Origin: Pseudomonas karstica
GTDB lineage: Bacteria; Pseudomonadota; Gammaproteobacteria; Pseudomonadales; Pseudomonadaceae
DNA length: 64,000 bases
Assembly (NCBI RefSeq): GCF_009707515.1
Contig: NZ_WLYI01000027.1
Location: 30,730-94,729, forward strand
Direction: 5' to 3'
The position numbers were made by a program, and so were the translations under genes. This document shows positions 43,981 through 52,465 of the stretch, piece after piece; the stretch's first letter is position 1, and each line of letters opens with the position of its first letter. The notes under the pieces are model-generated. The model was not told where the DNA came from. It did not search any database and worked only from the letters and a program-made list of their open reading frames with translations.

Positions 43981-45323
43981 TGGGCAAGCTGAGTGTGGCG
44001 GTGTTGGGCCTGTGTACAGCGTTATCGGCCTGGGCCGGGGAAACGCCCGCCGACTTCACCACCCAGGTGCCGCTGACGGTGAGCGGCAAGGGCCCGTGGT
44101 ATCGCCTGGAGCTGCCGTTGGCGGTGCAGTTGGGCGCGCGCCAGGCAGACCTGAGTGATGTGCGGGTGTTCAATGCCGCCGGTGAGCCTCAGGCCTATGC
44201 CCTGGCGCAGCAATCGGCGCAACAGTCGCAAAGCCGCAGCTTGACCAGCGTCAAATGGTTCCCGCTGTATGCCGCCGCCGACGCCAACGAGGTTGCGCCC
44301 AGCGTGCGCGTGCAATCCAGCGCCGATGGCACCCTGGTGCAGGTGCAACCGTCGGGTCAGCCGGGCGCGGGCAAAGCAGTGTTGCGTGGCTGGCTGCTGG
44401 ACGCCAGTGGGGTCAAGGCGCCTTTGCAGCAATTGATCCTTGACTGGGCGAGTGAGCGCGATGGCTTCCAGCGCTTTAGCATCGAAGCCAGCGACGATTT
44501 GCAGGTGTGGCGCTCCTGGGGCGAAGGGCAGGTGGCCCGGCTGTCCTTTGCCGATGAGCAGGTCGAGCAGCATGAAGTCGGTTTGCCGGGGCGACCGGCG
44601 CGTTACCTGCGCCTGCTGTGGAAAGGCCAGGCGGCGCCGGTGTTGACGTCGGCGCAGTTGGAAAGCGTGCACAGCATGCCGTTGCCGCTGGTATGGTCGC
44701 AGCCGTTGGCGGGAAGCCGGCTCAAACCGGGGGAGTACAGTTGGCAATTACCCCGCGGACTGAACGTCGAGCGCCTGCGCATCGAATTGAGCCAGCCCAA
44801 CAGCCTGGCCCCGGTGACCCTGTCCGGGCGTCGGGAAAGCAATCAAGCCTGGCGCCCATTGAGCGTCGGCTTGCTCTACCGGCTGACCGAGGGCGGTCAG
44901 GAGGTGGTGCAGGATGAACTGCAGTTGCCCGGCCAGACGGTGGCGCAACTCAAGTTGGATGTGGATGAGCGCGGCGGTGGCCTGGGCGTCGAGGCGCCCG
45001 CCTTGAGCGTTGCCGTGCGTGCCACGCAATTGGTATTCCTGGCGCGGGGCGAGCCGCCGTTTACCCTGGCATTGGGTAATCCGTCAGTGAAAGGCGCGAA
45101 CTTGCCGTTGTCGACGTTGATTCCTGATTACAGCGTCGAGCGCCTGGCCGGTTTGGGGCAGGCCAAGACGGCGGGGCAAGTGCTGGTCAGCGAAGCCGCC
45201 GCATCAACGCTGGCGGGTCCGAACTGGAAGAAGCTCGGTTTGTGGGCCGTGTTGCTGCTGGGTGTGGTGGCGCTGGGGGCAATGGCCTACAGCTTGTTGC
45301 GCAAGCCACCGCTCAAGCCTTAA
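43980..45323 (+). CDS. DUF3999 periplasmic protein, partner of DUF2339
   Basis: The product has about 447 residues. A signal peptide (ending SAWA) is followed by a long beta-rich periplasmic part and one C-terminal membrane helix (WAVLLLGVVALGAMAYSLL) with a short basic tail. This topology and the sequence fit DUF3999. The start overlaps the DUF2339 stop codon; AAGGAG lies 8 bases before a TTG (43977) and 11 before the ATG (43980), so either could be used. Segments such as GFQRFSIEASDDLQVWRSWG look like carbohydrate-binding or discoidin-like strands, but I cannot confirm that. The function is unknown. Confidence 0.85.
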   Translation: MGKLSVAVLGLCTALSAWAGETPADFTTQVPLTVSGKGPWYRLELPLAVQLGARQADLSDVRVFNAAGEPQAYALAQQSAQQSQSRSLTSVKWFPLYAAADANEVAPSVRVQSSADGTLVQVQPSGQPGAGKAVLRGWLLDASGVKAPLQQLILDWASERDGFQRFSIEASDDLQVWRSWGEGQVARLSFADEQVEQHEVGLPGRPARYLRLLWKGQAAPVLTSAQLESVHSMPLPLVWSQPLAGSRLKPGEYSWQLPRGLNVERLRIELSQPNSLAPVTLSGRRESNQAWRPLSVGLLYRLTEGGQEVVQDELQLPGQTVAQLKLDVDERGGGLGVEAPALSVAVRATQLVFLARGEPPFTLALGNPSVKGANLPLSTLIPDYSVERLAGLGQAKTAGQVLVSEAAASTLAGPNWKKLGLWAVLLLGVVALGAMAYSLLRKPPLKP

Positions 45324-45434
45324 CGGCGTACCCCCTGAACTCTATCGGAGTTAAATCCTCTGATAGGAGGAAATACACCTCGACTCGCGCTAAACTGCGC
45401 GGGTTTTTAGTCCCCTCATTCTCCGGAGCCTTCC

Positions 45435-46445
45435 ATGTCCCGCGTTACCCTGAGTCGCTATTTGATCGAGCAGACCCGCAGCAACAACACGCCTGCCGAT
45501 CTGCGCTTCCTTATCGAAGTGGTGGCGCGTGCTTGCAAGGAAATCAGCCACGCCGTCTCCAAAGGCGCGCTGGGCGGTGTCCTGGGCAGCATGGGCACTG
45601 AAAACGTACAAGGCGAAGTACAGAAGAAACTCGATGTGATTTCCAACGAAATCCTCCTCGAAGCCAACGAGTGGGGCGGTCACCTGGCCGGCATGGCGTC
45701 CGAAGAAATGGACAATGCCTACCAGATCCCAGGCAAATATCCGAAAGGCGCCTATCTGCTGGTATTCGACCCACTGGACGGTTCCTCGAACATCGATATC
45801 AACGCGCCGGTCGGTACCATCTTCTCGGTACTGCGTTGCCCGAACGAGCACCTGAGCCAGAACGAAGCCTTGAGCGAGAAGGCCTTCCTGCAGCCGGGCA
45901 CCGAGCAGGTAGCTGCCGGTTATGCCATCTACGGCCCGCAAACCATGCTGGTGTTGACCCTGGGTGACGGCGTTAAAGGCTTTACCCTGGACCGTGAAAT
46001 GGGCAGCTTCGTGCTGACCCACGAAGACATCTCCATCCCGGCGACCACCCAGGAATTCGCCATCAACATGTCCAACCAGCGCCACTGGGAGGCCCCGGTC
46101 AAGCGCTACGTGAACGAGTTGATGGAAGGCGAGGAAGGCCCACTGAAGAAGAATTTCAACATGCGCTGGGTCGCCGCCATGGTCGCCGACGTACACCGCA
46201 TCCTGACTCGTGGTGGCCTGTTCATGTACCCACGCGATAGCCGCGAGCCGTCCAAGCCGGGCAAGTTGCGCCTGATGTACGAAGCCAACCCGATGTCGTT
46301 CCTGGTGGAGCAGGCGGGTGGTGCGTCCACCGACGGCCATCAACGTATTCTCGACATCCAGCCTGAAGGCCTGCACCAGCGTGTGGCGGTGTTCCTGGGT
46401 TCGAAGGAAGAAGTTGAGCGTGTGACCGGTTACCACAAGGCCTGA
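45435..46445 (+). CDS. fbp: Fructose-1,6-bisphosphatase, class I
   Basis: The 336-residue enzyme removes the 1-phosphate from fructose-1,6-bisphosphate in gluconeogenesis. The metal and substrate motif is FDPLDGSSNIDINAPVGTIFSV, with the upstream glutamates in GMASEEMD and the distal GKLRLMYEANPMSFLVEQAGG. The length is normal for the class. A CGGAG site precedes the ATG and a clear terminator follows. Together with glgP and gpmI in the window it serves central sugar metabolism, but they are not one operon. Confidence 0.98.
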   Translation: MSRVTLSRYLIEQTRSNNTPADLRFLIEVVARACKEISHAVSKGALGGVLGSMGTENVQGEVQKKLDVISNEILLEANEWGGHLAGMASEEMDNAYQIPGKYPKGAYLLVFDPLDGSSNIDINAPVGTIFSVLRCPNEHLSQNEALSEKAFLQPGTEQVAAGYAIYGPQTMLVLTLGDGVKGFTLDREMGSFVLTHEDISIPATTQEFAINMSNQRHWEAPVKRYVNELMEGEEGPLKKNFNMRWVAAMVADVHRILTRGGLFMYPRDSREPSKPGKLRLMYEANPMSFLVEQAGGASTDGHQRILDIQPEGLHQRVAVFLGSKEEVERVTGYHKA

Positions 46446-46471
46446 TTTTTCAAGATCGGCTTGCGGTAAGC

Positions 46472-46510
46472 AAAAGCCCCGAAATGCTTTCAGCGTTTCG
46501 GGGTTTTTTT
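46472..46510 (+). terminator. fbp terminator
   Basis: AAAAGCCCCGAAA pairs with TTTCGGGGTTTT and is followed by more T. Confidence 0.95.
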
Positions 46511-46600
46511 TGTTTTCGTCCGTCGGGAACCAGACACCCCTTTTCCCTTCTAAGCTTCTGGCAACCCCCCAGGTTGCTTCGTCTCTCCAGGAGCTATTCC

Positions 46601-46855
46601 ATGTCGTTACGCCGTCTTGCCCTGTTGTCGTTTTGCGTGCTGTTGGCCGCTTGCAGCAAGGTCACCCAAGAAAACTACGCAAAGCTTTCGGCAGGCATGC
46701 CTAAAGCCGAGGTGGAATCGCTGCTGGGTAAGCCGACTGACTGCTCCGGCGCGTTGGGCATGTCCAGCTGCACGTGGGGCGATAAAAACAGCTTTATCAG
46801 CGTGCAATACGCCGGTGACAAAGTTCTGATGTTTTCCGGGCAAGGCCTGAAGTAA
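46601..46855 (+). CDS. Small lipoprotein, SmpA/DUF3862-like
   Basis: The product has 84 residues, starting at MSLRRLALL after a CCAGGAG ribosome site. The lipobox is LLAAC at residues 14-18, so the mature form is a lipoprotein of about 67 residues. The remainder (YAKLSAGMPKAEVESLLGKP, then a two-cysteine strand CSGALGMSSC) fits the small SmpA/OmlA-like fold seen in BamE and DUF3862 proteins. The serine after the lipobox cysteine suggests outer-membrane sorting. The function is unknown. It lies 30 bases before the lipocalin gene and probably shares its transcript. Confidence 0.85.
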   Translation: MSLRRLALLSFCVLLAACSKVTQENYAKLSAGMPKAEVESLLGKPTDCSGALGMSSCTWGDKNSFISVQYAGDKVLMFSGQGLK

Positions 46856-46885
46856 ACCGGGGCGAAAGCCTGCGGGAGAAAAACA

Positions 46886-47455
46886 ATGATGCGTTTTGTT
46901 CTATACCTCTGTGCCAGCCTGTTTTTGGCGGGCTGCGCCAGCCATTCTGGTGATGATCTGCAACCCAAGACCGTTGGCAGCGTCAACCTCAAGCGTTATC
47001 AGGGTACCTGGTATGAGTTGGCCCGTTTGCCGATGTACTTCCAGCGTAACTGCGAGCAGTCCGAAGCCCGCTATTCCTTGCTGCCCGATGGCGATATGTC
47101 GGTGTTCAACCGTTGCCTGACCGGCGAGTGGAAGTGGGAAGAGGCCAAGGGTACGGCCACTCCGCAGGTTGCCGGCAAGACCGACAAGCTCTGGATTGAA
47201 TTCAATAACTGGTTCACCGCGCTGCTGCCGGGCGTTGCCAAGGGCAATTACTGGGTGTTGTATGTCAGCGATGACTACAAGACAGCGATTGTCGGCAGCC
47301 CGAGCCGGCGTTACATGTGGCTGCTGTCCCGCACGCCGACAGTCAGCACCGATACGCGCGAAGACCTGCTGAGCCGGGCGCGGCAGCAGGGGTATGACAC
47401 TACCCGGTTGATCTGGCGTACGTCAGACAAGCAGATGGCGAAGGCGTCGCAGTAA
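46886..47455 (+). CDS. blc: Bacterial lipocalin lipoprotein Blc
   Basis: The 189-residue product has a lipobox LAGC at residues 14-17. The first lipocalin motif is GTWYELARLPMYFQRNC, followed by the barrel strands ARYSLLPDGDMSVFNRC, GNYWVLYVSDDYKTAIVG and the last motif SRRYMWLLSRTP. Blc-type proteins sit at the outer membrane and bind lysophospholipids or fatty acids. A second in-frame ATG follows the first directly. It converges with hutF at a large inverted repeat. Confidence 0.95.
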   Translation: MMRFVLYLCASLFLAGCASHSGDDLQPKTVGSVNLKRYQGTWYELARLPMYFQRNCEQSEARYSLLPDGDMSVFNRCLTGEWKWEEAKGTATPQVAGKTDKLWIEFNNWFTALLPGVAKGNYWVLYVSDDYKTAIVGSPSRRYMWLLSRTPTVSTDTREDLLSRARQQGYDTTRLIWRTSDKQMAKASQ

Positions 47456-47464
47456 CTGCCGCTT

Positions 47465-47553
47465 CGAGGCACGAGGCTGCGATGCGGTCCGCAGGAGCGC
47501 CCTTAGGGCGCTACGTCGGAATGCCGCAAAACCCATCGCAGCCTCGTGCCTCG
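47465..47553. repeat. Perfect 20-bp inverted repeat between blc and hutF
   Basis: CGAGGCACGAGGCTGCGATG at 47465-47484 is exactly inverted at 47534-47553. The 49-base spacer holds a second small palindrome (GCGCCCTTAGGGCGC). The REP family is the same as at 7915 and in the terminal array. It sits between converging genes and may serve as a shared terminator. Confidence 0.85.
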
Positions 47554-47565
47554 GCAGCGACAGTG

Positions 47566-48930
47566 TTAGCCCAGCAAGTCCCGCAAGACCTGGGTAAATG
47601 CCCGGCTGCTGTCTTCCTCGCCGGCATGGTGCCCGTCGCGAATCACCCTCTGGCCATTGACCACTACATCCCGCACCTGTCGATCCCCGCCAGCAAACAG
47701 CCAGCGATTCAGAATCCCGTCATCATTGGCCGTCGCCAGGTACGGATCGTTACCGTCCAGCACCAGCCAATCCGCACGTTTGCCAACTTCCAGTCGACCA
47801 ATCGGTTGCCCCAAAGCCTGGGCACCGCCGTCCAGCGCCGCATCAAACAGCGTGCGACCCACCATCGGCTGATCGCTGCGATACACCCGGTTGCGCCGCT
47901 GGTCTCGCAGGCGCTGACCGTATTCCAGCCAGCGCAATTCTTCCACCACGCTCAATGAAACGTGGCTGTCGGAACCAATCCCCATGCGTCCGCCCTGGGC
48001 CAGGAAGTCCACCGCCGGGAAAATCCCGTCGCCCAGGTTCGCTTCGGTGGTCAGGCACAGGCCGGCAATCGCCCGGCTTTTGGCCATTAGCGTGACTTCT
48101 TCCGGGTTGGCGTGGGTGGCGTGTACCAGGCACCAGCGTTGATCGACGTCGGTGTTTTCATACAGCCATTGCAACGGGCGACGGCCGCTCCAGTTCAGGC
48201 AGTCGTCGACCTCCTTTTGCTGCTCCGCGATGTGGATATGGATCGGGCAGGTCTTGTCGCTGGCGGCCAGGACTTCGCTGATCTGTTGTGGTGTGACGGC
48301 GCGCAGCGAATGGAAGCACAGGCCCAGTTGCTGCGCCGGTTGCGCTGCCAGAATCGGTTGCAGGCATGACTGCAGGTTCAGGTAGTTCTCGGTACTGTTG
48401 ATAAAGCGCCGCTGGCCTTCATTTGGAGCCTGGCCGCCGAAACCAGAATGGCTGTACAGCACCGGCAGCAAGGTCAGGCCGATACCGCTGCTGGCCGCAG
48501 CGCGGCTGATCTGTCGCGACAGCTCCGCCGGGTCGGTATACGGTTGGCCGTTGACGTCGTGGTGTACGTAATGAAACTCGGCGACCGAGGTGTAGCCGGC
48601 CTTGAGCATCTCGATATACAACTGCCGGGCGATGACGTGAAGTTGCTCGGGGCTGATCTTGCCCACCAGGCGATACATCAGGTCGCGCCAGGTCCAGAAG
48701 CTGTCATTGGGATTGCCGGCCACTTCCGCCAGGCCTGCCATGGCGCGCTGAAACGCATGGGAATGCAGGTTCGGCATGCCTGGCAGCAGCGGGCCCCTGA
48801 GTCGTTCGGCACCGTCCGCCTGGGCATTGGCCTCAACTTTAGTCAGCAGGCCGTCGGCGCTGACTTCAAGACGTACATCATTGGCCCATCCATCAGGCAA
48901 TAGCGCGCGATCGGCAAAGAAAGCGGACAT
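47566..48930 (-). CDS. hutF: Formimidoylglutamate deiminase HutF
   Basis: The 454-residue amidohydrolase removes the imino group of N-formimino-glutamate to give N-formyl-glutamate and ammonia, the substrate for HutG. Metal ligands are seen in PNLHSHAFQRAMAG, in IHIHIAEQQKEVDDC and in GIGSDSHVSLSV; LVHATHANPEE carries another histidine. It is transcribed away from hutC, with a TGTATATACA palindrome between them. With hutG present, the locus uses the five-step pathway typical of Pseudomonas. Confidence 0.97.
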   Translation of the reverse strand: MSAFFADRALLPDGWANDVRLEVSADGLLTKVEANAQADGAERLRGPLLPGMPNLHSHAFQRAMAGLAEVAGNPNDSFWTWRDLMYRLVGKISPEQLHVIARQLYIEMLKAGYTSVAEFHYVHHDVNGQPYTDPAELSRQISRAAASSGIGLTLLPVLYSHSGFGGQAPNEGQRRFINSTENYLNLQSCLQPILAAQPAQQLGLCFHSLRAVTPQQISEVLAASDKTCPIHIHIAEQQKEVDDCLNWSGRRPLQWLYENTDVDQRWCLVHATHANPEEVTLMAKSRAIAGLCLTTEANLGDGIFPAVDFLAQGGRMGIGSDSHVSLSVVEELRWLEYGQRLRDQRRNRVYRSDQPMVGRTLFDAALDGGAQALGQPIGRLEVGKRADWLVLDGNDPYLATANDDGILNRWLFAGGDRQVRDVVVNGQRVIRDGHHAGEEDSSRAFTQVLRDLLG

Positions 48931-48959
48931 GATTCGGGCACTCCGGTCGTGTGTTTATT

Positions 48960-48969
48960 TGTATATACA
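48960..48969. promoter_or_regulatory. HutC-type operator between hutF and hutC
   Basis: TGTATATACA is a perfect palindrome in the sequence TTTGTATATACATATACAG. It resembles the known Pseudomonas HutC site with TGTA/TACA arms and lies 30 bases upstream of the hutF start and about 70 upstream of hutC. Confidence 0.65.
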
Positions 48970-49039
48970 TATACAGACGTTTGCCTGCTCGGTAAACTCC
49001 GGCAAGCTAGGCTTCTTTTTTCACCTGCAAGGATTTCCT

Positions 49040-49789
49040 GTGCCGACTCCGCCTGCCAACTCCTCGCTGGCTGCCCACATGGACGAAAGTCCGGCGCCCT
49101 TGTATGCCCGCGTCAAACAGATGATCAGCCAGCAGATTCTTAACGGAAACTGGCCGCCCCATTATCGCGTGCCGTCGGAAAGCGAACTGGTCAGCCAACT
49201 GGGCTTCAGCCGCATGACCATCAACCGCGCCCTGCGTGAGTTGACCGCCGAAGGCCTGTTGGTGCGTATGCAAGGCGTGGGTACATTCGTCGCCGAGCCC
49301 AAGAGCCAGTCGGCGCTGTTTGAAGTGCACAACATCGCTGATGAGATCGCCTCCCGTGGGCATCGCCATACCTGCAAGGTCATCACCCTTGATGAAGAAG
49401 CCGCCGGTTCCGAGCGCGCCGTGGCCCTGGAGATGCGCGAAGGCGGGCGGGTATTCCACTCGTTGATCGTGCACTACGAAAACGACATCCCCGTACAAAT
49501 CGAAGACCGTTTCGTCAATGCCCTGGTGGCGCCGGAGTACTTGCAGCAGGATTTCACCCTGCAAACACCCTATGCCTATTTGAACCAGGTCGCGCCGCTG
49601 ACGGAAGGCGAGCATGTGGTCGAGGCGATCCTCGCTGACGCCGAGGAATGCACGCTGCTGCAAATCGAGGCCGGTGAGCCGTGCCTGCTGATCCGTCGTC
49701 GCACTTGGTCCGGCCGCCAGCCGGTGACCGCGGCGCGGCTGATCCACCCTGGTTCCCGTCATAGCCTGGAAGGACGCTTCAGTAAATGA
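49040..49789 (+). CDS. hutC: GntR-family histidine utilisation repressor HutC
   Basis: From the GTG at 49040, seven bases after AAGGA, the product has 249 residues. The N-terminal winged helix-turn-helix reads PLYARVKQMISQQI, YRVPSESELVSQLGFSRMTINRALRELTAEGLLVR. The C-terminal UTRA effector domain (about 95-240) includes LEMREGGRVFHSLIVHYENDIPVQIEDRFVN. Urocanate is the known inducer of this repressor. The frame runs upstream to 48776 through hutF and is rejected. The stop overlaps the hutD start (ATGA). Confidence 0.96.
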   Translation: MPTPPANSSLAAHMDESPAPLYARVKQMISQQILNGNWPPHYRVPSESELVSQLGFSRMTINRALRELTAEGLLVRMQGVGTFVAEPKSQSALFEVHNIADEIASRGHRHTCKVITLDEEAAGSERAVALEMREGGRVFHSLIVHYENDIPVQIEDRFVNALVAPEYLQQDFTLQTPYAYLNQVAPLTEGEHVVEAILADAEECTLLQIEAGEPCLLIRRRTWSGRQPVTAARLIHPGSRHSLEGRFSK

Positions 49790-50343
49790 GTACAGTAAAA
49801 GTCTGGCGCGCGGCCGAATACGTGCGCATGCCGTGGAAAAATGGCGGCGGCAGCACCCAAGAGATCACCCGCGATACAGGCGCTGGCCTGGACGGTTTTG
49901 GCTGGCGCCTGTCGATTGCCGACATTGGTGAGTCGGGTGGTTTTTCCAGCTTTGCCGGGTATCAGCGGGTCATCACCGTGCTGCAAGGTGCGGGTATGGT
50001 ACTGACGGTGGATGGCGAGGATACGCGCGAGTTGTTAGCGCTGGATCCGTTTGCGTTCAGGGGCGAAAGCCAGGTGTCCTGCCGGTTGGTAGACGGGCCG
50101 ATCCGTGATTTCAACCTGATCTACTCGCCGCAACGCTATCAGGCGCGGCTGCAATGGATGGATGGAGTACAGCGTTTCTTCAGCACGGCACAGACTGTGC
50201 TGGTGTTCAGCGTGGCCGATGATGCGAAGGTGTTCGGTGAAGTACTGGGCCATCATGATTGCCTGCAGTTGGACGGTAACACCGGGTTGCTCGATATCTC
50301 CGTCAGCGGCCGATGCTGCGTGATCGAACTGGCTCCCTGCTAA
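49786..50343 (+). CDS. hutD: HutD/Ves-family protein
   Basis: The 185-residue product matches HutD: MPWKNGGGSTQEI near the start, GFGWRLSIADIGESGGFSSFAGYQR, and the later GPIRDFNLIYSP. It has a bicupin fold and no clear metal site. In P. fluorescens SBW25 it was proposed to set an upper limit on hut expression; the mechanism is unclear. It is co-transcribed with hutC through a four-base overlap and is followed by the long hutU promoter region. Confidence 0.94.
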   Translation: MSTVKVWRAAEYVRMPWKNGGGSTQEITRDTGAGLDGFGWRLSIADIGESGGFSSFAGYQRVITVLQGAGMVLTVDGEDTRELLALDPFAFRGESQVSCRLVDGPIRDFNLIYSPQRYQARLQWMDGVQRFFSTAQTVLVFSVADDAKVFGEVLGHHDCLQLDGNTGLLDISVSGRCCVIELAPC

Positions 50344-50389
50344 CCTTTGTAGGCGTCCCCTCGCTCCACAGAAACAATCCCCGCACCAA

Positions 50390-50439
50390 CTTGTTACCGA
50401 ATGCCCCAGCATGGCGCAATGCCTTGCCTTGGTAACAAG
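50390..50439. promoter_or_regulatory. Inverted CTTGTTACC half-sites, candidate CbrB/NtrC-class enhancer
   Basis: CTTGTTACC at 50390-50398 is perfectly inverted as GGTAACAAG at 50431-50439, with centres 41 bases apart (about four helical turns). TGTTACC-type half-sites are reported for CbrB. The pair lies about 110 to 160 bases upstream of the sigma-54 element, the usual place for an enhancer. Confidence 0.5.
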
Positions 50440-50550
50440 GTTCTCCCGCTTCAAGAACCCTTCTGCAAGAAAATTCATCAAGCCGCGAAGCCTTATTTTC
50501 CAAGGCTTTCACCTCTAATCCGAAAAAATCTCCAGCCCTTCTCGACCAAG

Positions 50551-50567
50551 TTGGCCGCTTGATTGCA
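50551..50567 (+). promoter_or_regulatory. Sigma-54 promoter of hutU
   Basis: TTGGCCGCTTGATTGCA fits YTGGC-N7-TTGCW exactly in spacing. The predicted start is about 50577-50579. Confidence 0.75.
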
Positions 50568-50571
50568 TATG

Positions 50572-50585
50572 CTTGTATGTACAAG
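50572..50585. promoter_or_regulatory. HutC-type operator at the hutU start site
   Basis: CTTGTATGTACAAG has perfect CTTGTA/TACAAG arms. It begins five bases after the -12 element and so spans the expected transcription start, suiting direct repression by HutC. Confidence 0.75.
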
Positions 50586-50662
50586 TAAAGATGTGTGCGT
50601 AAGAGTCGTTGAGCATCCTCTTCGCACCAATCATGTTCGCGCATTGCGCAGAGGAGTTTTCC

Positions 50663-52345
50663 GTGGCTAATTTTTCAAAGGCAGTGCCTACAAAGTACCG
50701 TGACGTCGAAATCCGCGCTGCCCGCGGTAACAAGCTCACCGCCAAAAGCTGGCTGACTGAAGCGCCGCTGCGCATGCTGATGAACAACCTCGACCCGCAA
50801 GTGGCCGAGAACCCGAAAGAATTGGTGGTGTACGGCGGCATCGGCCGTGCGGCGCGCAACTGGGAATGCTACGACAAGATCGTCGAAAGCCTGACCAACC
50901 TGAACGACGACGAGACCCTGCTGGTGCAATCCGGCAAGCCGGTCGGCGTGTTCAAGACCCACAGCAACGCCCCGCGTGTGCTGATCGCCAACTCCAACCT
51001 GGTGCCGCACTGGGCCAGTTGGGAGCACTTCAACGAACTGGATGCCAAGGGCCTGGCCATGTACGGCCAGATGACTGCTGGCAGCTGGATCTACATCGGT
51101 AGCCAGGGCATCGTCCAGGGCACCTACGAAACCTTCGTTGAAGCCGGGCGCCAACACTATAACGATGACCTGAAAGGTCGCTGGGTCCTGACCGCAGGCC
51201 TGGGCGGCATGGGCGGCGCCCAGCCTCTGGCGGCCACCCTGGCCGGCGCTTGCTCGCTGAACATTGAATGCCAGCAGGTCAGTATCGATTTTCGCTTGAA
51301 CAGCCGCTATGTCGATGAGCAGGCCACCGACCTCGACGACGCTCTGGCCCGCATCGCCAAATACACCAAGGAAGGCAAGGCGATCTCCATTGCCCTGCTC
51401 GGCAACGCAGCTGAGATCCTTCCTGAACTGGTCAAGCGCGGTGTGCGCCCGGACATGGTCACCGACCAGACCAGCGCCCACGACCCGCTCAATGGTTACC
51501 TGCCCGCCGGCTGGACCTGGGACCAATACCGCGCTCGGGCCAAGACTGAACCTGCTGCTGTGATCAAGGCCGCCAAGCAATCAATGGCCGTGCACGTTAA
51601 AGCGATGTTGGACTTCCAGAAAATGGGCGTACCGACTTTCGACTACGGCAACAACATCCGTCAGATGGCGCAAGAAGAAGGTGTGGAAAACGCATTCGAC
51701 TTCCCGGGTTTCGTACCGGCTTACATCCGCCCGCTGTTCTGCCGCGGCATCGGTCCATTCCGTTGGGCTGCACTGTCGGGCGACCCGCAAGACATCTACA
51801 AGACTGACGCCAAAGTAAAAGAGCTGATCCCGGACGATGCCCACCTGCACAACTGGCTGGACATGGCCCGCGAGCGCATCAGCTTCCAGGGCCTGCCGGC
51901 ACGGATTTGCTGGGTCGGCCTGGGCCAGCGCGCCAAGCTCGGCCTGGCGTTCAACGAAATGGTACGCAGCGGTGAGTTGTCGGCACCGGTGGTGATCGGT
52001 CGCGACCACTTGGACTCCGGTTCGGTAGCCAGCCCGAACCGCGAAACCGAATCGATGCAGGATGGTTCCGATGCCGTGTCCGACTGGCCGCTGCTCAACG
52101 CCTTGCTCAATACCGCCAGCGGCGCGACCTGGGTCTCGTTGCACCACGGTGGCGGCGTCGGCATGGGCTTCTCCCAGCATTCGGGGATGGTGATTGTCTG
52201 CGACGGTACTGACGAAGCGGCCGAGCGTATTGCCCGTGTACTGCACAACGACCCGGCCACGGGTGTGATGCGTCATGCCGATGCCGGTTACCAGATTGCG
52301 ATTGATTGTGCCAAGGAACAGGGCCTGAACCTGCCGATGCTGTAG
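50663..52345 (+). CDS. hutU: Urocanate hydratase HutU
   Basis: The 560-residue enzyme adds water to urocanate using tightly bound NAD+. The GTG at 50663 follows GAGGAG by six bases and fits the family start. Seen: WLTEAPLRMLMNNLDP, the NAD-binding GLGGMGGAQPLAATLAGA, TDQTSAHDPLNGY, the active-site cysteine in RPLFCRGIGPFRWAALSG, and DHLDSGSVASPNRETE. It is first in the long hutU-hutG operon. An upstream frame to 50609 is unsupported. Confidence 0.98.
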   Translation: MANFSKAVPTKYRDVEIRAARGNKLTAKSWLTEAPLRMLMNNLDPQVAENPKELVVYGGIGRAARNWECYDKIVESLTNLNDDETLLVQSGKPVGVFKTHSNAPRVLIANSNLVPHWASWEHFNELDAKGLAMYGQMTAGSWIYIGSQGIVQGTYETFVEAGRQHYNDDLKGRWVLTAGLGGMGGAQPLAATLAGACSLNIECQQVSIDFRLNSRYVDEQATDLDDALARIAKYTKEGKAISIALLGNAAEILPELVKRGVRPDMVTDQTSAHDPLNGYLPAGWTWDQYRARAKTEPAAVIKAAKQSMAVHVKAMLDFQKMGVPTFDYGNNIRQMAQEEGVENAFDFPGFVPAYIRPLFCRGIGPFRWAALSGDPQDIYKTDAKVKELIPDDAHLHNWLDMARERISFQGLPARICWVGLGQRAKLGLAFNEMVRSGELSAPVVIGRDHLDSGSVASPNRETESMQDGSDAVSDWPLLNALLNTASGATWVSLHHGGGVGMGFSQHSGMVIVCDGTDEAAERIARVLHNDPATGVMRHADAGYQIAIDCAKEQGLNLPML

Positions 52346-52424
52346 GCGCCGAGCTTGCTCGCGAAAGGCACATCGGAGGCAGCGATGCGCCTGAAATACC
52401 TTCGCGAGCAAGCTTGCTCCTACA
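52341..52424. repeat. REPIN of the GTAGGAGCGAGC family
   Basis: The left arm (TGTAGGCGCCGAGCTTGCTCG) overlaps the hutU stop codon. The right arm ends AGCTTGCTCCTACA. It lies inside the hut operon. Confidence 0.8.
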
Positions 52425-52465
52425 GGAAAGCAAAACCCAAACAATCCATCAGAGGTTGAACACAA

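Larger units (their letters stand above)
50344..50662. promoter_or_regulatory. hutU promoter region
   Basis: This 319-base noncoding gap carries, in order, two inverted TGTTACC half-sites, a sigma-54 element and a HutC-type operator, each listed separately. No gene is seen. Confidence 0.8.
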
